DNA of 64,000 nt, taken from Loxodes magnus. Its lineage: Eukaryota; Ciliophora; Karyorelictea; Loxodida; Loxodidae. Shown piece after piece: positions 48,013 through 60,300 of the stretch. The translations under genes were made by a program, and so were the position numbers. The stretch lies in the NCBI GenBank assembly GCA_946699065.1, contig CAMPDV010000439.1:217447-281446 (forward strand), in the 5' to 3' direction. The number at the start of each line of letters is the position of its first letter. The first letter of the stretch is position 1. Below the pieces are notes generated by a model. It was not told the DNA's origin and made no database searches. It saw only the letters and a program-made list of their open reading frames with translations.

Positions 48013-48781
48013 ATGCAGACACCAAAAGAAAGAATTAATTCTGTTATAAGTTAAATTCACAAGGCAGAATTGAAAAGTTTTAGTACTTCATTATTCGTGC
48101 ATTCCATAAAATCGCCAGAATATCTTAAATTTAACACATAGCTTGTCCATCCAAGGATAAATCCACTATCAAACAAAAAGATGACTAGTAAAAAGGTTCA
48201 TAAAGACAATCGTTTATTGAACCATAGACATAGTAAACTAATCTATTGTAGAGCGTTGAGTATGAAAAATACGATAAACCATGACTTTATTTTATTTGTC
48301 ACATCTTCGTAATTTTCATAATCATTCCAATAATCAAAAGTTACAGTAAAGCACTTATAGTTATAAGAAAGAACTACGATACTTAGTATCTTGAAACAAC
48401 ATTCACAAGTATCAGTACTGAGGATATGATTTTAATTACTTATAATCAACTTATTGTAGGACGTTTATTAATCTACTACTATTGGCTTTAAGCTTCTTCG
48501 TCAACAGAAGTCAATGACTGAGAAGACATTTTGATTATATTTATAAGAAATATAAAGATGTGAAGTTTATCATTAGTTATTTGAATATAAAATTGGTTAA
48601 GGAAATTTAGGAAATTAGTATTCTTTATTATGACGCTTGTAACAAAGAATCAATAAAACGTAGATAGATAGAAGACAGAAGAACAAGAGATATTGAAGAA
48701 GAAAATGATGAAGATATGGAACTAATAAGAGAAGAATTTTTATTACCTGAAGGCTTACTTGAAGAAATAGACATTTATTGA
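48013..48781 (+). pseudogene. Frameshifted ORF, transposon-like, unrecognised
   Basis: ATG 48013 opens 138 clean codons to TGA 48427. The reading has mixed, ordinary composition (MQTPKERINSVISQIHKAEL, HSIKSPEYLKFNTQLVHPR, KVHKDNRLLNHRHSKLIYCR). A second clean frame, shifted by one, covers the C-terminus to TGA 48779: YKDVKFIISYLNIKLVKEI, YYDACNKESIKRRQIEDRRT, then an acidic tail IEEENDEDMELIREEFLL and LEEIDIY. The intervening 100 bases need one or two shifts. The basic body, acidic C-terminus and the GC hairpin 14 bases after the stop suggest a small transposon gene, but no catalytic motif was identified. Confidence 0.5.
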
Positions 48782-48794
48782 AACATTTATTAAA

Positions 48795-48825
48795 GAGCTG
48801 CGCACCAACGAGGTGCTACGCGCTC
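48795..48825 (+). terminator. GC-rich hairpin after ORF
   Basis: GAGCTGCGCACC and GGTGCTACGCGCTC form an imperfect stem around the loop AACGA: GAGC pairs with GCTC, GCACC with GGTGC, with a small internal mismatch. It starts 14 bases after TGA 48779 in DNA that is otherwise almost pure A/T. It could shape the 3' end of the transcript or be a transposon end; the role is inferred from position. Confidence 0.45.
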
Positions 48826-49644
48826 TATAATCAAATTTATTTATATAAAAATATAAAATGGATATCTGACTAATATTTTATTAAAGCAATTAAACTAAAT
48901 TTTTTGTACTTGAGATATTTTTATTTTTACAGTTCATTTTATATAATTTTGTTCTAGTAAATTTTGAATTTTGCCTTTAAATAGACCAATAATTTATGAG
49001 GAAACTATAGATAATTTTATTTATCAAAGCGTAAATAAAATGATGAAAGTCATCCTTGAGAATTTATTTATACTTAATGTCTAGCAATCATATTGAGTAA
49101 TATTATTGAAAAATTTATATTTCTCATTATTATTTTGGTTGCTAGCATATGTTTCTAAAGGATTAATAACTTTGTTATGAGATAAAGATCTAGCAACCAT
49201 ATTAGAGCTATAAAATAGTTATTAGGCTTAGTTAACAACTAAATATTAATAAAGACTCATAGACTCCTATATCAGCAAATGCACTAATCGATCATTATCT
49301 TAAATAGCAACCAATCATCCAATTCTTCCATTTCAATCCTCATATTAAAAAAAATCAAAATTCCCTTAAACCAAATACTATTATTTCTATCTTAACTAGA
49401 TAACACTAAGAGAATTTTAAATATTACAATGCAGAGAGTTAATTAAAAATAAAGTAACCAAATCATAATTTAATATTAGAAAGTAAATCATAAGACTTTA
49501 CTGCTATTACAATACTTAACTCTACTTTCTTATTAACTTTTCATTCTTTTAGCCATTCAATCATATCTGAGAACATTAAGTAAGTATGATAATGAAAGTA
49601 CCTTAACTATTAAAGGGTCATCAAGAAAGGGCTTTTTTACATGA
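48826..49644. other. AT-rich intergenic region
   Basis: No supported gene. The motif CTAGCAAC/TGCTAGCA recurs near 49080, 49140 and 49190 in both orientations but spacing is irregular. Confidence 0.4.
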
Positions 49645-50055
49645 TCTCTTATTTGAAACTTAAATAGACCAATTAACTCAAATAAATAGTAAAAAACTAA
49701 ATTTTAGGGATAGAAATAATAGATTGATGAAAAGATATATTCTTAATTCTTAATTATCTTCTTAAGCAGAGTGAATGCATAGGATAATGCAAGATTAATT
49801 CTAAGTTTAAGTATTAAAAAAGATACACAATTAAAAGCACTGGAAATGATAAATATGAATACTATAATGCAGAATTATAAATACTTTATAAACTTTTTTT
49901 ATTATATAGTAAGATATTTTTCTGGTAGGAGTGAGGATGAGGCTGAATAACTAAAAAATCACAAAATTAAATTGATCTCTATTTTTATTATAATAATAAT
50001 ATCATTAATTAATAGAATATCAAGCAATATTATAAGATCAATAAAGATATAAATG

Positions 50056-50364
50056 ATAAATATTAAAATATTTAGATAGCTATACAACTTTGAAATAGTC
50101 TCTCGATTACCAACGTGCCGCCAAAATTTAGTTGAGGACTATTTGGATAAGCACTCACGGACGTGTAAAAGCTAATATTATGAAGTAATAAAAAGATCAA
50201 ACTACAATAATTAAATTTTTTAAATATTCCCATAATTTGTGTATGTAGGAAAAAGAAGTAAGGAGTTGCTGGATAAAAAAAATGGCATGGAGGAGCTTAA
50301 CAACAGCCAGGAAAACTCTTGGATTCTTGAAATAATCACTCCCAATTCAAAAGTGGGCTTTTGA
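50056..50364 (+). CDS. Retroelement zinc-finger ORF
   Basis: Frame 1, ATG 50056 to TGA 50362, 102 codons (the frame is open back to 49645). It contains SRLPTCRQNLVEDYLDKHSR followed by TCK, where T-C and H-S-R-T-C suggest a C2HC finger whose first Cys has become Leu. The following YYEVIKRSNYNNQIF and KRSKELLDKKNGMEELNNSQ are basic and acidic helices. Similar N-terminal fingers occur in LINE proteins and bind nucleic acid. The start is uncertain because the frame is open further upstream with poor composition. TGA 50362 may be a true stop or damage. Confidence 0.5.
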
Positions 50365-50805
50365 TAGATAGTACATAAAATATCCATTCATAAAGCATAG
50401 GAGTTGTTAATTTAAATATATATCAAAAGCAAAATAAAAAAATTATTTTTTAAAATAGGAGATGTGCAAAAAGATGATGTAATTAAGTAATTTCTCTAAT
50501 ATTTAAGACGAAAATACGAATAGTACATTAAAATAATTAAACTGCTTCCTTGTAGAATTATCAATATCTTTTCAATAATAATAATCAATCGAGAATTCGC
50601 CTAAATAAAAGAATGACAATAAAAGATGTAATCTAAACTCGCTGAAAAAAGAAAGTTCTAATAGTTTTAAGGTATCATTAAGAATTATCAATTACATTGG
50701 AAATTTGATATAGGCACTTGTTTGAGTTAAATAGAGTTGAATCTATAGCATTTTGGAACAATAAAGCAGACGGATATACAAATTGTAAAATAAGCAACGT
50801 GAGTG

Positions 50806-51114
50806 AATGGAAATATATCTACATAATTAGAGCTACGTAATGAAGAGAATTAAAAAAATCTCAAGGGAATTAATTTTAGAAGGATGAATTACTAAAATCA
50901 GTCATCCAACTATTTTAAATATGAAGCATGCCAAATATCTGGACTCAAACAAAATAAAGCAGAAGGAATGAAGCTATAATAGACATAGTCAAAAAGGCCG
51001 AAAATTTTTAAATGAAAACTTTTCAATAAGTAAATACAAAAGATGCTTCCTCTAAAAATAGTGAGAATTTGGAAAATATAGAAGAAGGAAATAATGTTAA
51101 AATAATGAGAAAAT
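50806..51114 (+). pseudogene. Retroelement ORF1-like basic region
   Basis: Frame 1 between TGAs at 50800 and 51112, with one TGA at 51013. Readings include ELRNEENQKNLKGINFRRMN, FKYEACQISGLKQNKAEGM and QQTQSKRPKIFK: basic, Gln-rich, with no hydrophobic core. It sits between the zinc-finger ORF and the endonuclease, matching the linker or ORF1 position of a non-LTR element. Two minus-strand Phe-rich frames at 50910-51119 and 51179-51415 are shadows of this purine-rich sequence. Confidence 0.4.
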
Positions 51115-51540
51115 AGCATAATAATAAAAGGTAAATTTAAGCAATAAAAAGTAAGAATAAGTTCAATTTATATTGAACCTATTCACAGACAAATATTATC
51201 TTTTGGGAGCGCGAAAAGTCATTTAAATGAACAAGATAAGAAAACATGGACTTTCTTAAGAAGATGCAAAACATGAAGTAAAACATAGTAGTAAAATAAG
51301 GTAGAAAAAACAAGAATATAATGAAGAATAGAAATTTTTTAATAGAATAAAGATCGTTACCAAGAATAGACACAAATAAAGTATAATGGCAAAAAAGAGA
51401 AAAATAGTTATGCAATTAAAAAACATGACACAATAGAAACCACAAACGCTAGAAGATTTTGGATTTTGTAACTCAAAATAAATTAGATCAAAAAAGAAGA
51501 AATCTAAAATAAAGAAATAATAAATCAGACATAAGCAAGT

Positions 51541-52254
51541 ATGATATTTTTAAATCAACTAAAATTAGGAACAGCAAACGTAAGAGGAATCAAGTCAAAC
51601 AAAATAGAACTAAGTAAATTCTTGCAAGACAAAGAAATAGATTAAATAGCGATTTTAGAAATTTTTTGTGAATAAATATCGAAATACCAAAGATCTTTGG
51701 TTATCAGGCAATAAAAAACAGGATAGATATACACAGTAAGGGAGTAACCTTCTATAAAAAGAGCAAATTATAAAAAGAATAAAAGAATGAGATGCAGTTG
51801 GACTTAATCAAGCTGAAATCATTTAGGGAGGAAGAATAATTTGTTTGTGAGAGGATAATAGGATAGCAATAATAAATGCATACACGCCCACAAAACAGAG
51901 CTGGAATAGTTAAATCCTTTTTATGTGGAATTAAGACAATTTATACGCATGACAATTAATCAAGGATTATAGACATCGATTCAAGTTGATTTTAATGCGC
52001 ATATTTTGTAATTCTTACCTTATGAATTAAATCTAGCAGGATAACAATTATCGGATTTAATGAGAGAATTTAAACTCAAATGCAAAGATCCAATCCAAGA
52101 TCCAACTTTCCTCGATACATAAAGAAAAATAAAATTAAAAATTTCTACTTTCTAACTGATCAATTTGTTACTTTGTAAATAATTAGTACTAAATTTTACC
52201 AAAGAAGGGTTTATTTGCTTAAATAGTCGAAGATCTATGATTTTTAGAATGTGA
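51541..52254 (+). pseudogene. APE-type endonuclease domain of non-LTR retrotransposon
   Basis: Frame 1 from ATG 51541 to TGA 52252, with a single TGA at 51814. The start KLGTANVRGIKSNKIELSKF followed by LQDKEIDQIAILE matches the first strands of the LINE endonuclease (N-x-RG, then the Glu-containing ILE in place of QET). A shifted segment carries GYQAIKNRIDIHSKGVTFYK and IINAYTPTKQ. Back in frame 1 come FYVELRQFI and VDFNAHI (catalytic GDFNAH with Gly replaced by Val), then LNLAGQQLSDLMREFKL and KDPIQDPTFLDT. The endonuclease nicks target DNA to prime reverse transcription. The missing RT domain and substituted residues show the element is dead. Confidence 0.75.
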
Positions 52255-54385
52255 TTAAAATTGATTTCGACCTATTGTTCTTAGGATATTCTATGTTTCA
52301 TTTTTTGAAACAGCACTATATAAGATTCTTTAAGTTGTTACGGTATTTTCTCCGATTGTAAAATTTTTTGTATTTTTTTTGCTGCTTAATTTAAAAGATT
52401 TTCACCACCTGCTTTTATTTAGTCTGACTCAGCAGCCTTTCATTTACTTAGTTTATTTATATAATTTATTATGCTTTTTATCTGAATCTTTATTTTAGTT
52501 TTATTTTTAAATTGATCTGGTAATCTGCTTTCACCTTTCTTGTATAGTTCTTTTCAGTAATTTTATAAATTTCTAAATGTTTTCTTTGTTTAGTAGTATT
52601 CAGAAAGCATATTTTCTTTATTTGAACCACTTTTATATATTTTTAGAAGTATCATTTAGGCTTCCCTGATTTCCCTTATCAAGAAAAATATTGAATTAAT
52701 TTCTTCTGTTTTTTCTTTCTTAAATTCTGTATCTACTTCTTTCTTCTTGTCTCAATTTTATTTACCGATCTATGTAAAAGTTTTCTTATCTTATCAACCT
52801 TTTAACCTGCTTCTCTTACTTTCTAAATTTTTTTTGTCTTATTGTTTCTATAGAGTATTTTATTTTCTCATTGTGTATGCTATATATCCACATGTTTCTT
52901 AGATTCTTCCTTACTTTTTTTCCTATCATTTATAATAGAAATGTTTGCTGTCTAGATTTAAAAAATCTTACATTCTATCTTTTCTGCTCATTTTTTTAAT
53001 TTTTTCTGAAATTTTTGTCGTTTTAATCCTTAGCCTTTTAAATTTTGCGTTTTACCTGCTTTTCACAATAGTTTATATTTAATTACTGTTTACTATTATA
53101 TTTTATATAATTTTTTCTTTAGGGGTATTTTAGATCAAGTTATTGATCAATTTTCTTGCTCACTTTCTATTTTTCACTTTTTTTATTCTATTTTTTCTTT
53201 TTAGATATTAAATATTTGTTTCTTAATTGGAAATGCTTAAGATTTTTGAGACTATTTTCTTAAACTTATTAAGTATTTATATATAAATTAGATTATTCTT
53301 TTTACTTTTTAACAAGTTTACCAAGGGAGAAACTATTTCTTAGGTGATTTTTATTGCAATTATTTAATAAAAAACTAAAAAATAGAAAAATAAGAAATAA
53401 TAGGCTTTTAAGCGGATTTGGAAAAAGATCAAAATTAATTATAAATCACTTCTTAAAAAAGCTAAATTCAAAAAATGTAGAACTTTTATACTAATAATTG
53501 ATACTTTGAGCGAAAGGTTTTTATCTAAAATTCTAGTAAGTAAAATAAGATCCAAAATCTCGAGAAAAAGAAATAAATCTTGCTAAAAGAATTAAGGTTT
53601 GCAGAAAAAAATTAAGTTGTTAAACTTTTATCCTAAGCTAAAATAATAAAAAGAGTTATCAAGTAAATTTTTCAGTAATTTATGCACCATTGATAGAGCT
53701 AAAAAGAAATAGCAACTCCTTTTAAAAAGTACAATTATCATTGATTTCCAAAATTCAACATACATTATAGAGATTTTAAGAAGTTAGAAAATAATAGACA
53801 TAAATTAACTAAATTTGAATGAAATAGTAATAAGAAATTGAATAGATAAATTATTATATTTTATAGATTAAAAAGATAAATATAAAATTCTAAATATTCT
53901 GAATAATTTCATTTATGCATATATTATTTTTTAATCAAATTAATTACTAAAAAACTTTTTTTATTTAATATTTAATAAAATAAAAGCTAAAAGTATTAAA
54001 AGGATGATTAAATAAAAGTAAAATGCATATAAAAATAGCAGTTTCAAAATAATATCTATGTATTATTTTACTTATCATTAAATAAGGGTGTAAAAAGAAA
54101 TAAAATTTTTATTATAAAAAGGCTTTTTAATTAAAATAAAATAAACTAACAATACAAAAAACAAAAAAAAATAGTATAAAAAGAATACAAATTCAATTAG
54201 ATAATTTTTGATGTAAATAAATAAGATCAAAGCACGTAGTACCATAATTGCACGAACCATTAAATAAGATTTAAAAAGTTAAAAAATTCATTATGAAATT
54301 ATACACTATACAGTGTTCTTTTTGAGACTTAACTGTTAATAAATATGATTGAAATAAAAATAAAAGACCTAATCTCAGACATTGT
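52255..54385. other. T-rich then A-rich non-coding DNA
   Basis: 52255-53340 is pyrimidine-rich on the plus strand and 53340-54300 purine-rich. No supported gene in either; the minus frame at 54078-54260 is a Phe/Leu-rich shadow. The last 100 bases lead into the satellite. Confidence 0.5.
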
Positions 54386-57300
54386 TCAAAATTAAATTTA
54401 AGTAAAACTGATTTTAATATGAATAAAATTAAATTTAAGTAAAACTGATTTTAAAATAAATAAAATTAAATTTAAGTAAAACTGATTTTAAAATAAATAA
54501 AATTAAATTTAAGTAAAACTGATTTTAAAATGAATAAAATTAAATTTAAGTAAAACTGAATAAAATTAAATTTAAGTAAAACTGATTTTAATATGAATAA
54601 AATTAAATTTAAGTAAAACTGATTTTAAAATGAATAAATTAAATTTTAAAAATTTTAAAATGATTTTAAAATAAATAAAATTAAATTTAAGTAAAACTGA
54701 TTTTAAAATGAATAAAATTAAATTTAAGTAAAACTGATTTTAATATGAATAAAATTAAATTTAAGTAAAACTGATTTTAAAATAAATAAAATTAAATTTA
54801 AGTAAAACTGATTTTAAAATAAATAAAATTAAATTTAAGTAAAACTGATTTTAAAAATAAATAAAATTAAATTTAAGTAAAACTGATTTTAAAATAAATA
54901 AAATTAAATTTAAGTAAAACTGATTTTAAAATAAATAAAATTAAATTTAAGTAAAACTGATTTTAAAATGAATAAAATTAAATTTAAGTAAAACTGATTT
55001 TAAAATAAATAAAATTAAATTTAAGTAAAACTGATTTTAAAATAAATAAAATTAAATTTAAGTAAAACTGATTTTAATATGAATAAAATTAAATTTAAGT
55101 AAAACTGATTTTAAAATGAATAAAATTAAATTTAAGTAAAACTGATTTTAAAATAAATAAAATTAAATTTAAGTAAAACTGATTTTAATATGAATAAAAT
55201 TAAATTTAAGTAAAACTGATTTTAAAATGAATAAAATTAAATTTAAGTAAAACTGATTTTAATATGAATAAAATTAAATTTAAGTAAAACTGATTTTAAA
55301 ATGAATAAAATTAAATTTAAGTAAAACTGATTTTAAAATGAATAAAATTAAATTTAAGTAAAACTGATTTTAAAATGAATAAAATTAAATTTAAGTAAAA
55401 CTGATTTTAAAATGAATAAAATTAAATTTAAGTAAAACTGATTTTAAAATAAATAAAATTAAATTTAAGTAAAACTGATTTTAATAAATTTAAGTAAAAA
55501 TAAAATTAAAATTAAATTTAAGTAAAACTGATTTTAAAATTAAATAAAATTAAATTTAAGTAAAACTGATTTTAAAATAAATAAAATTAAATTTAAGTAA
55601 AACTGATTTTAAAATGAATAAAATTAAATTTAAGTAAAACTGATTTTAAAATGAATAAAATTAAATTTAAGTAAAACTGATTTTAAAATAAATAAGTAAA
55701 AAAATAAAATTAAATTTAAGTAAAACTGATTTTAAAATAAATAAAATTAAATTTAAGTAAAACTGATTTTAAAATGAATAAAATTAAATTTAAGTAAAAC
55801 TGATTTTAAAATGAATAAAATTAAATTTAAGTAAAACTGATTTTAAAATAAATAAAATTAAATTTAAGTAAAACTGATTTTAAAATAAATAAAATTAAAT
55901 TTAAGTAAAACTGATTTTAAAATAAATAAAATTAAATTTAAGTAAAACTGATTTTAAAATGAATAAAATTAAATTTAAGTAAAACTGATTTTAAAATAAA
56001 TAAAATTAAATTTAAGTAAAACTGATTTTAAAATAAATAAAATTAAATTTAAGTAAAACTGATTTTAAAATAAATAAAATTAAATTTAAGTAAAACTGAT
56101 TTTAAAATGAATAAAATTAAATTTAAGTAAAACTGATTTTAATATAAATAAAATTAAATTTAAGTAAAACTGATTTTAAAATAAATAAAATTAAATTTAA
56201 GTAAAACTGATTTTAAATTTAATAAAAATAAAATTAAAATTAAATTTAAGTAAAACTGATTTTAAAATGAATAAAATTAAATTTAAGTAAAACTGATTTT
56301 AAAATAAATAAAATTAAATTTAAGTAAAACTGATTTTAAAATGAATAAAATTAAATTTAAGTAAAACTGATAAAACTGAAAATTTAATTTAAGTAAAAAT
56401 TTAAAATTAAAAAATTAAATTTAAGTAAAACTGATTTTAAAATGAATAAAATTAAATTTAAGTAAAACTGATTTTAAAATGAATAAAATTAAATTTAAGT
56501 AAAACTGATTTTAAAATGAATAAAATTAAATTTAAGTAAAACTGATTTTAAAATGAATAAAATTAAATTTAAGTAAAACTGATTTTAAAATGAATAAAAT
56601 TAAATTTAAGTAAAACTGATTTTAAAATAAATAAAATTAAATTTAAGTAAAACTGATTTTAAAATGAATAAAATTAAATTTAAGTAAAACTGATTTTAAA
56701 TTTTAAAATTAAATTTAAGTAAAACTGATTTTAAAATAAATAAAATTAAATTTAAGTAAAACTGATTTTAAAATAAATAAAATTAAATTTAAGTAAAACT
56801 GATTTTAAAATAAATAAAATTAAATTTAAGTAAAACTGATTTTAAAATAAATAAAATTAAATTTAAGTAAAACTGATTTTAAAATGAATAAAATTAAATT
56901 TAAGTAAAACTGATTTTAAAATAAATAAAATTAAATTTAAGTAAAACTGATTTTAAAATGAATAAAATTAAATTTAAGTAAAACTGATTTTAAAATAAAT
57001 AAAATTAAATTTAAGTAAAACTGATTTTAAAATGAATAAAATTAAATTTAAGTAAAACTGATTTTAAAATAAATAAAATTAAATTTAAGTAAAACTGATT
57101 TTAATATGAATAAAATTAAATTTAAGTAAAACTGATTTTAAAATGAATAAAATTAAATTTAAGTAAAACTGATTTTAAAATGAATAAAATTAAATTTAAG
57201 TAAAACTGATTTTAAAATGAATAAAATTAAATTTAAGTAAAACTGATTTTAAAATAAATAAAATTAAATTTAAGTAAAACTGATTTTAATATGAATAAAA

Positions 57301-60300
57301 TTAAATTTAAGTAAAACTGATTTTAAAATAAATAAAATTAAATTTAAGTAAAACTGATTTTAAAATAAATAAAATTAAATTTAAGTAAAACTGATTTTAA
57401 AATAAATAAAATTAAATTTAAGTAAAACTGATTTTAAAATAAATAAAATTAAATTTAAGTAAAACTGATTTTAAAATAAATAAAATTAAATTTAAGTAAA
57501 ACTGATTTTAAAATAAATAAAATTAAATTTAAGTAAAACTGATTTTAAAATGAATAAAATTAAATTTAAGTAAAACTGATTTTAAAATGAATAAAATTAA
57601 ATTTAAGTAAAACTGATTTTAAAATAAATAAAATTAAATTTAAGTAAAACTGATTTTAAAATAAATAAAATTAAATTTAAGTAAAACTGATTTTAAAATG
57701 AATAAAATTTGAAATTTAAGTAAAACTGATTTTAAAATAAATAAAATTAAATTTAAGTAAAACTGATTTTAAAATAATAAAATTAAATTTAAGTAAAACT
57801 GATTTTAAAATAAATAAAATTAAATTTAAGTAAAACTGATTTTAAAATAAATAAAATTAAATTTAAGTAAAACTGATTTTAAAATAAATAAAATTAAATT
57901 TAAGTAAAACTGATTTTGAAATATGAATAAAATTAAATTTAAGTAAAACTGATTTTAAAATGAATAAAATTAAATTTAAGTAAAACTGATTTTAAAAATT
58001 TTATGAATAAAATTAAATTTTAAACTGATAAAATGAATAAAATTAAATTTAAGTAAAACTGATTTTAAAATGAATAAAATTAAATTTAAGTAAAACTGAT
58101 TTTAAAATGAATAAAATTAAATTTAAGTAAAACTGATTTTAAAATAAATAAAATTAAATTTAAGTAAAACTGATTTTAAAAATTTTATGAATAAAATTAA
58201 ATTTAAGTAAAACTGATTTTAATATGAATAAAAAAATTAAATTTAAGTAAAACTGATTTTAAAATAAATAAAATTAAATTTAAGTAAAACTGATTTTTAA
58301 ATAAAATTAAATTTAAGTAAAACTGATTTTAATATAAATAAAATTAAATTTAAGTAAAACTGATTTTAAAATATGAATAAAATTAAATTTAAGTAAAACT
58401 GATTTTAAAATAAATAAAATTAAATTTAAGTAAAACTGATTTTAAAATAAATAAAATTAAATTTAAGTAAAACTGATTTTAAAATGATTTTAAAATAAAT
58501 AAAATTAAATTTAAGTAAAACTGATTTTAAAATAAATAAAATTAAATTTAAGTAAAACTGATTTTAAAATAAATAAAATTAAATTTAAGTAAAACTGATT
58601 TTAAAATGAATAAAATTAAATTTAAGTAAAACTGATTTTAAAATAAATAAAATTAAATTTAAGTAAAACTGATTTTAAAATAAATAAAATTAAATTTAAG
58701 TAAAACTGATTTTAAAATGAATAAAATTAAATTTAAGTAAAACTGATTTTAAAATAAATAAAATTAAATTTAAGTAAAACTGATTTTAAAATAAATAAAA
58801 TTAAATTTAAGTAAAACTGATTTTAAAATAAATAAAATTAAATTTAAGTAAAACTGATTTTAAAATGAATAAAATTAAATTTAAGTAAAACTGATTTTAA
58901 AATAAATAAAATTAAATTTAAGTAAAACTGATTTTAAAATAAATAAAATTAAATTTAAGTAAAACTGATTTTTTAAAATATTAATAAAATTAAATTTAAG
59001 TAAAACTGATTTTAAAATAAATAAAACTTAAATTTAAGTAAAACTGATTTTAATATGAATAAAATTAAATTTAAGTAAAACTGATTTTAAAATGAATAAA
59101 ATTAAATTTAAGTAAAACTGATTTTAATATGAATAAAATTAAATTTAAGTAAAACTGATTTTAAAAAAATAAATAAAATTAAATTTAAGTAAAACTGATT
59201 TTAAAATAAATAAAATTAAATTTAAGTAAAACTGATTTTAAAATGAATAAAATTAAATTTAAGTAAAACTGATTTTAAAATAAATTAAATAAAACTGAAA
59301 ATTAAATTTAAGTAAAACTGATTTTAAAATAAATAAAATTAAATTTAAGTAAAACTGATTTTAAAATAAATAAAATTAAATTTAAGTAAAAATTTTAATT
59401 TAAGTAAAAATAAAATTAAATTTAAGTAAAACTGATTTTAAAATGAATAAAATTAAATTTAAGTAAAACTGATTTTAAAATGAATAAAATTAAATTTAAG
59501 TAAAACTGATTTTAAAATAAATAAAATTAAATTTAAGTAAAACTGATTTTAAAATGAATAAAATTAAATTTAAGTAAAACTGATTTTAAAATAAATAAAA
59601 TTAAATTTAAGTAAAACTGATTTTAAAATGAATAAAATTAAATTTAAGTAAAACTGATTTTAATATGAATAAAATTAAATTTAAGTAAAACTGATTTTAA
59701 AATAAATAAAATTAAATTTAAGTAAAACTGATTTTAAAATGAATAAAATTAAATTTAAGTAAAACTGATTTTAAAATGAATAAAATTAAATTTAAGTAAA
59801 ACTGATTTTAAAATGAATAAAATTAAATTTAAGTAAAACTGATTTTAAAATGAATAAAATTAAATTTAAGTAAAACTGATTTTAAAATGAATAAAATTAA
59901 ATTTAAGTAAAACTGATTTTAAAATGAATAAAATTAAATTTAAGTAAAACTGAAAAATAAAATTTTAAAATGATTTTAAAATGAATAAAATTAAATTTAA
60001 GTAAAACTGATTTTAAAATGAATAAAATTAAATTTAAGTAAAACTGATTTTAAAATAAATAAAATTAAATTTAAGTAAAACTGATTTTAAAATAAATAAA
60101 ATTAAATTTAAGTAAAACTGATTTTAAAATAAATAAAATTAAATTTAAGTAAAACTGATTTTAAAATAAATAAAATTAAATTTAAGTAAAACTGATTTTA
60201 AAATGAATAAAATTAAATTTAAGTAAAACTGATTTTAAAATAAATAAAATTAAATTTAAGTAAAACTGATTTTAAAATAAATAAAATTAAATTTAAGTAA

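Larger units (their letters stand above)
49645..52254 (+). mobile_element. 5' part of a non-LTR retrotransposon
   Basis: Collinear plus-strand remnants in the order expected for a LINE: a zinc-finger ORF (50056-50364), a basic ORF1-like stretch (50806-51114) and an APE-type endonuclease (51541-52254). The reverse transcriptase that should follow is absent: after 52254 the DNA is T-rich without coding potential. Non-LTR elements (REP family) limited to the germline nucleus are known from Tetrahymena, and this fits that group in layout, though family identity is inferred. A 3' truncation is unusual, because LINE insertions normally lose their 5' end. Confidence 0.65.

Noticed and set aside
50910..51415. 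Two minus-strand Phe-rich open frames
   Set aside because: They lie opposite the purine-rich retroelement ORF1-like region, which reads better on the plus strand in collinear order with the zinc finger and endonuclease.
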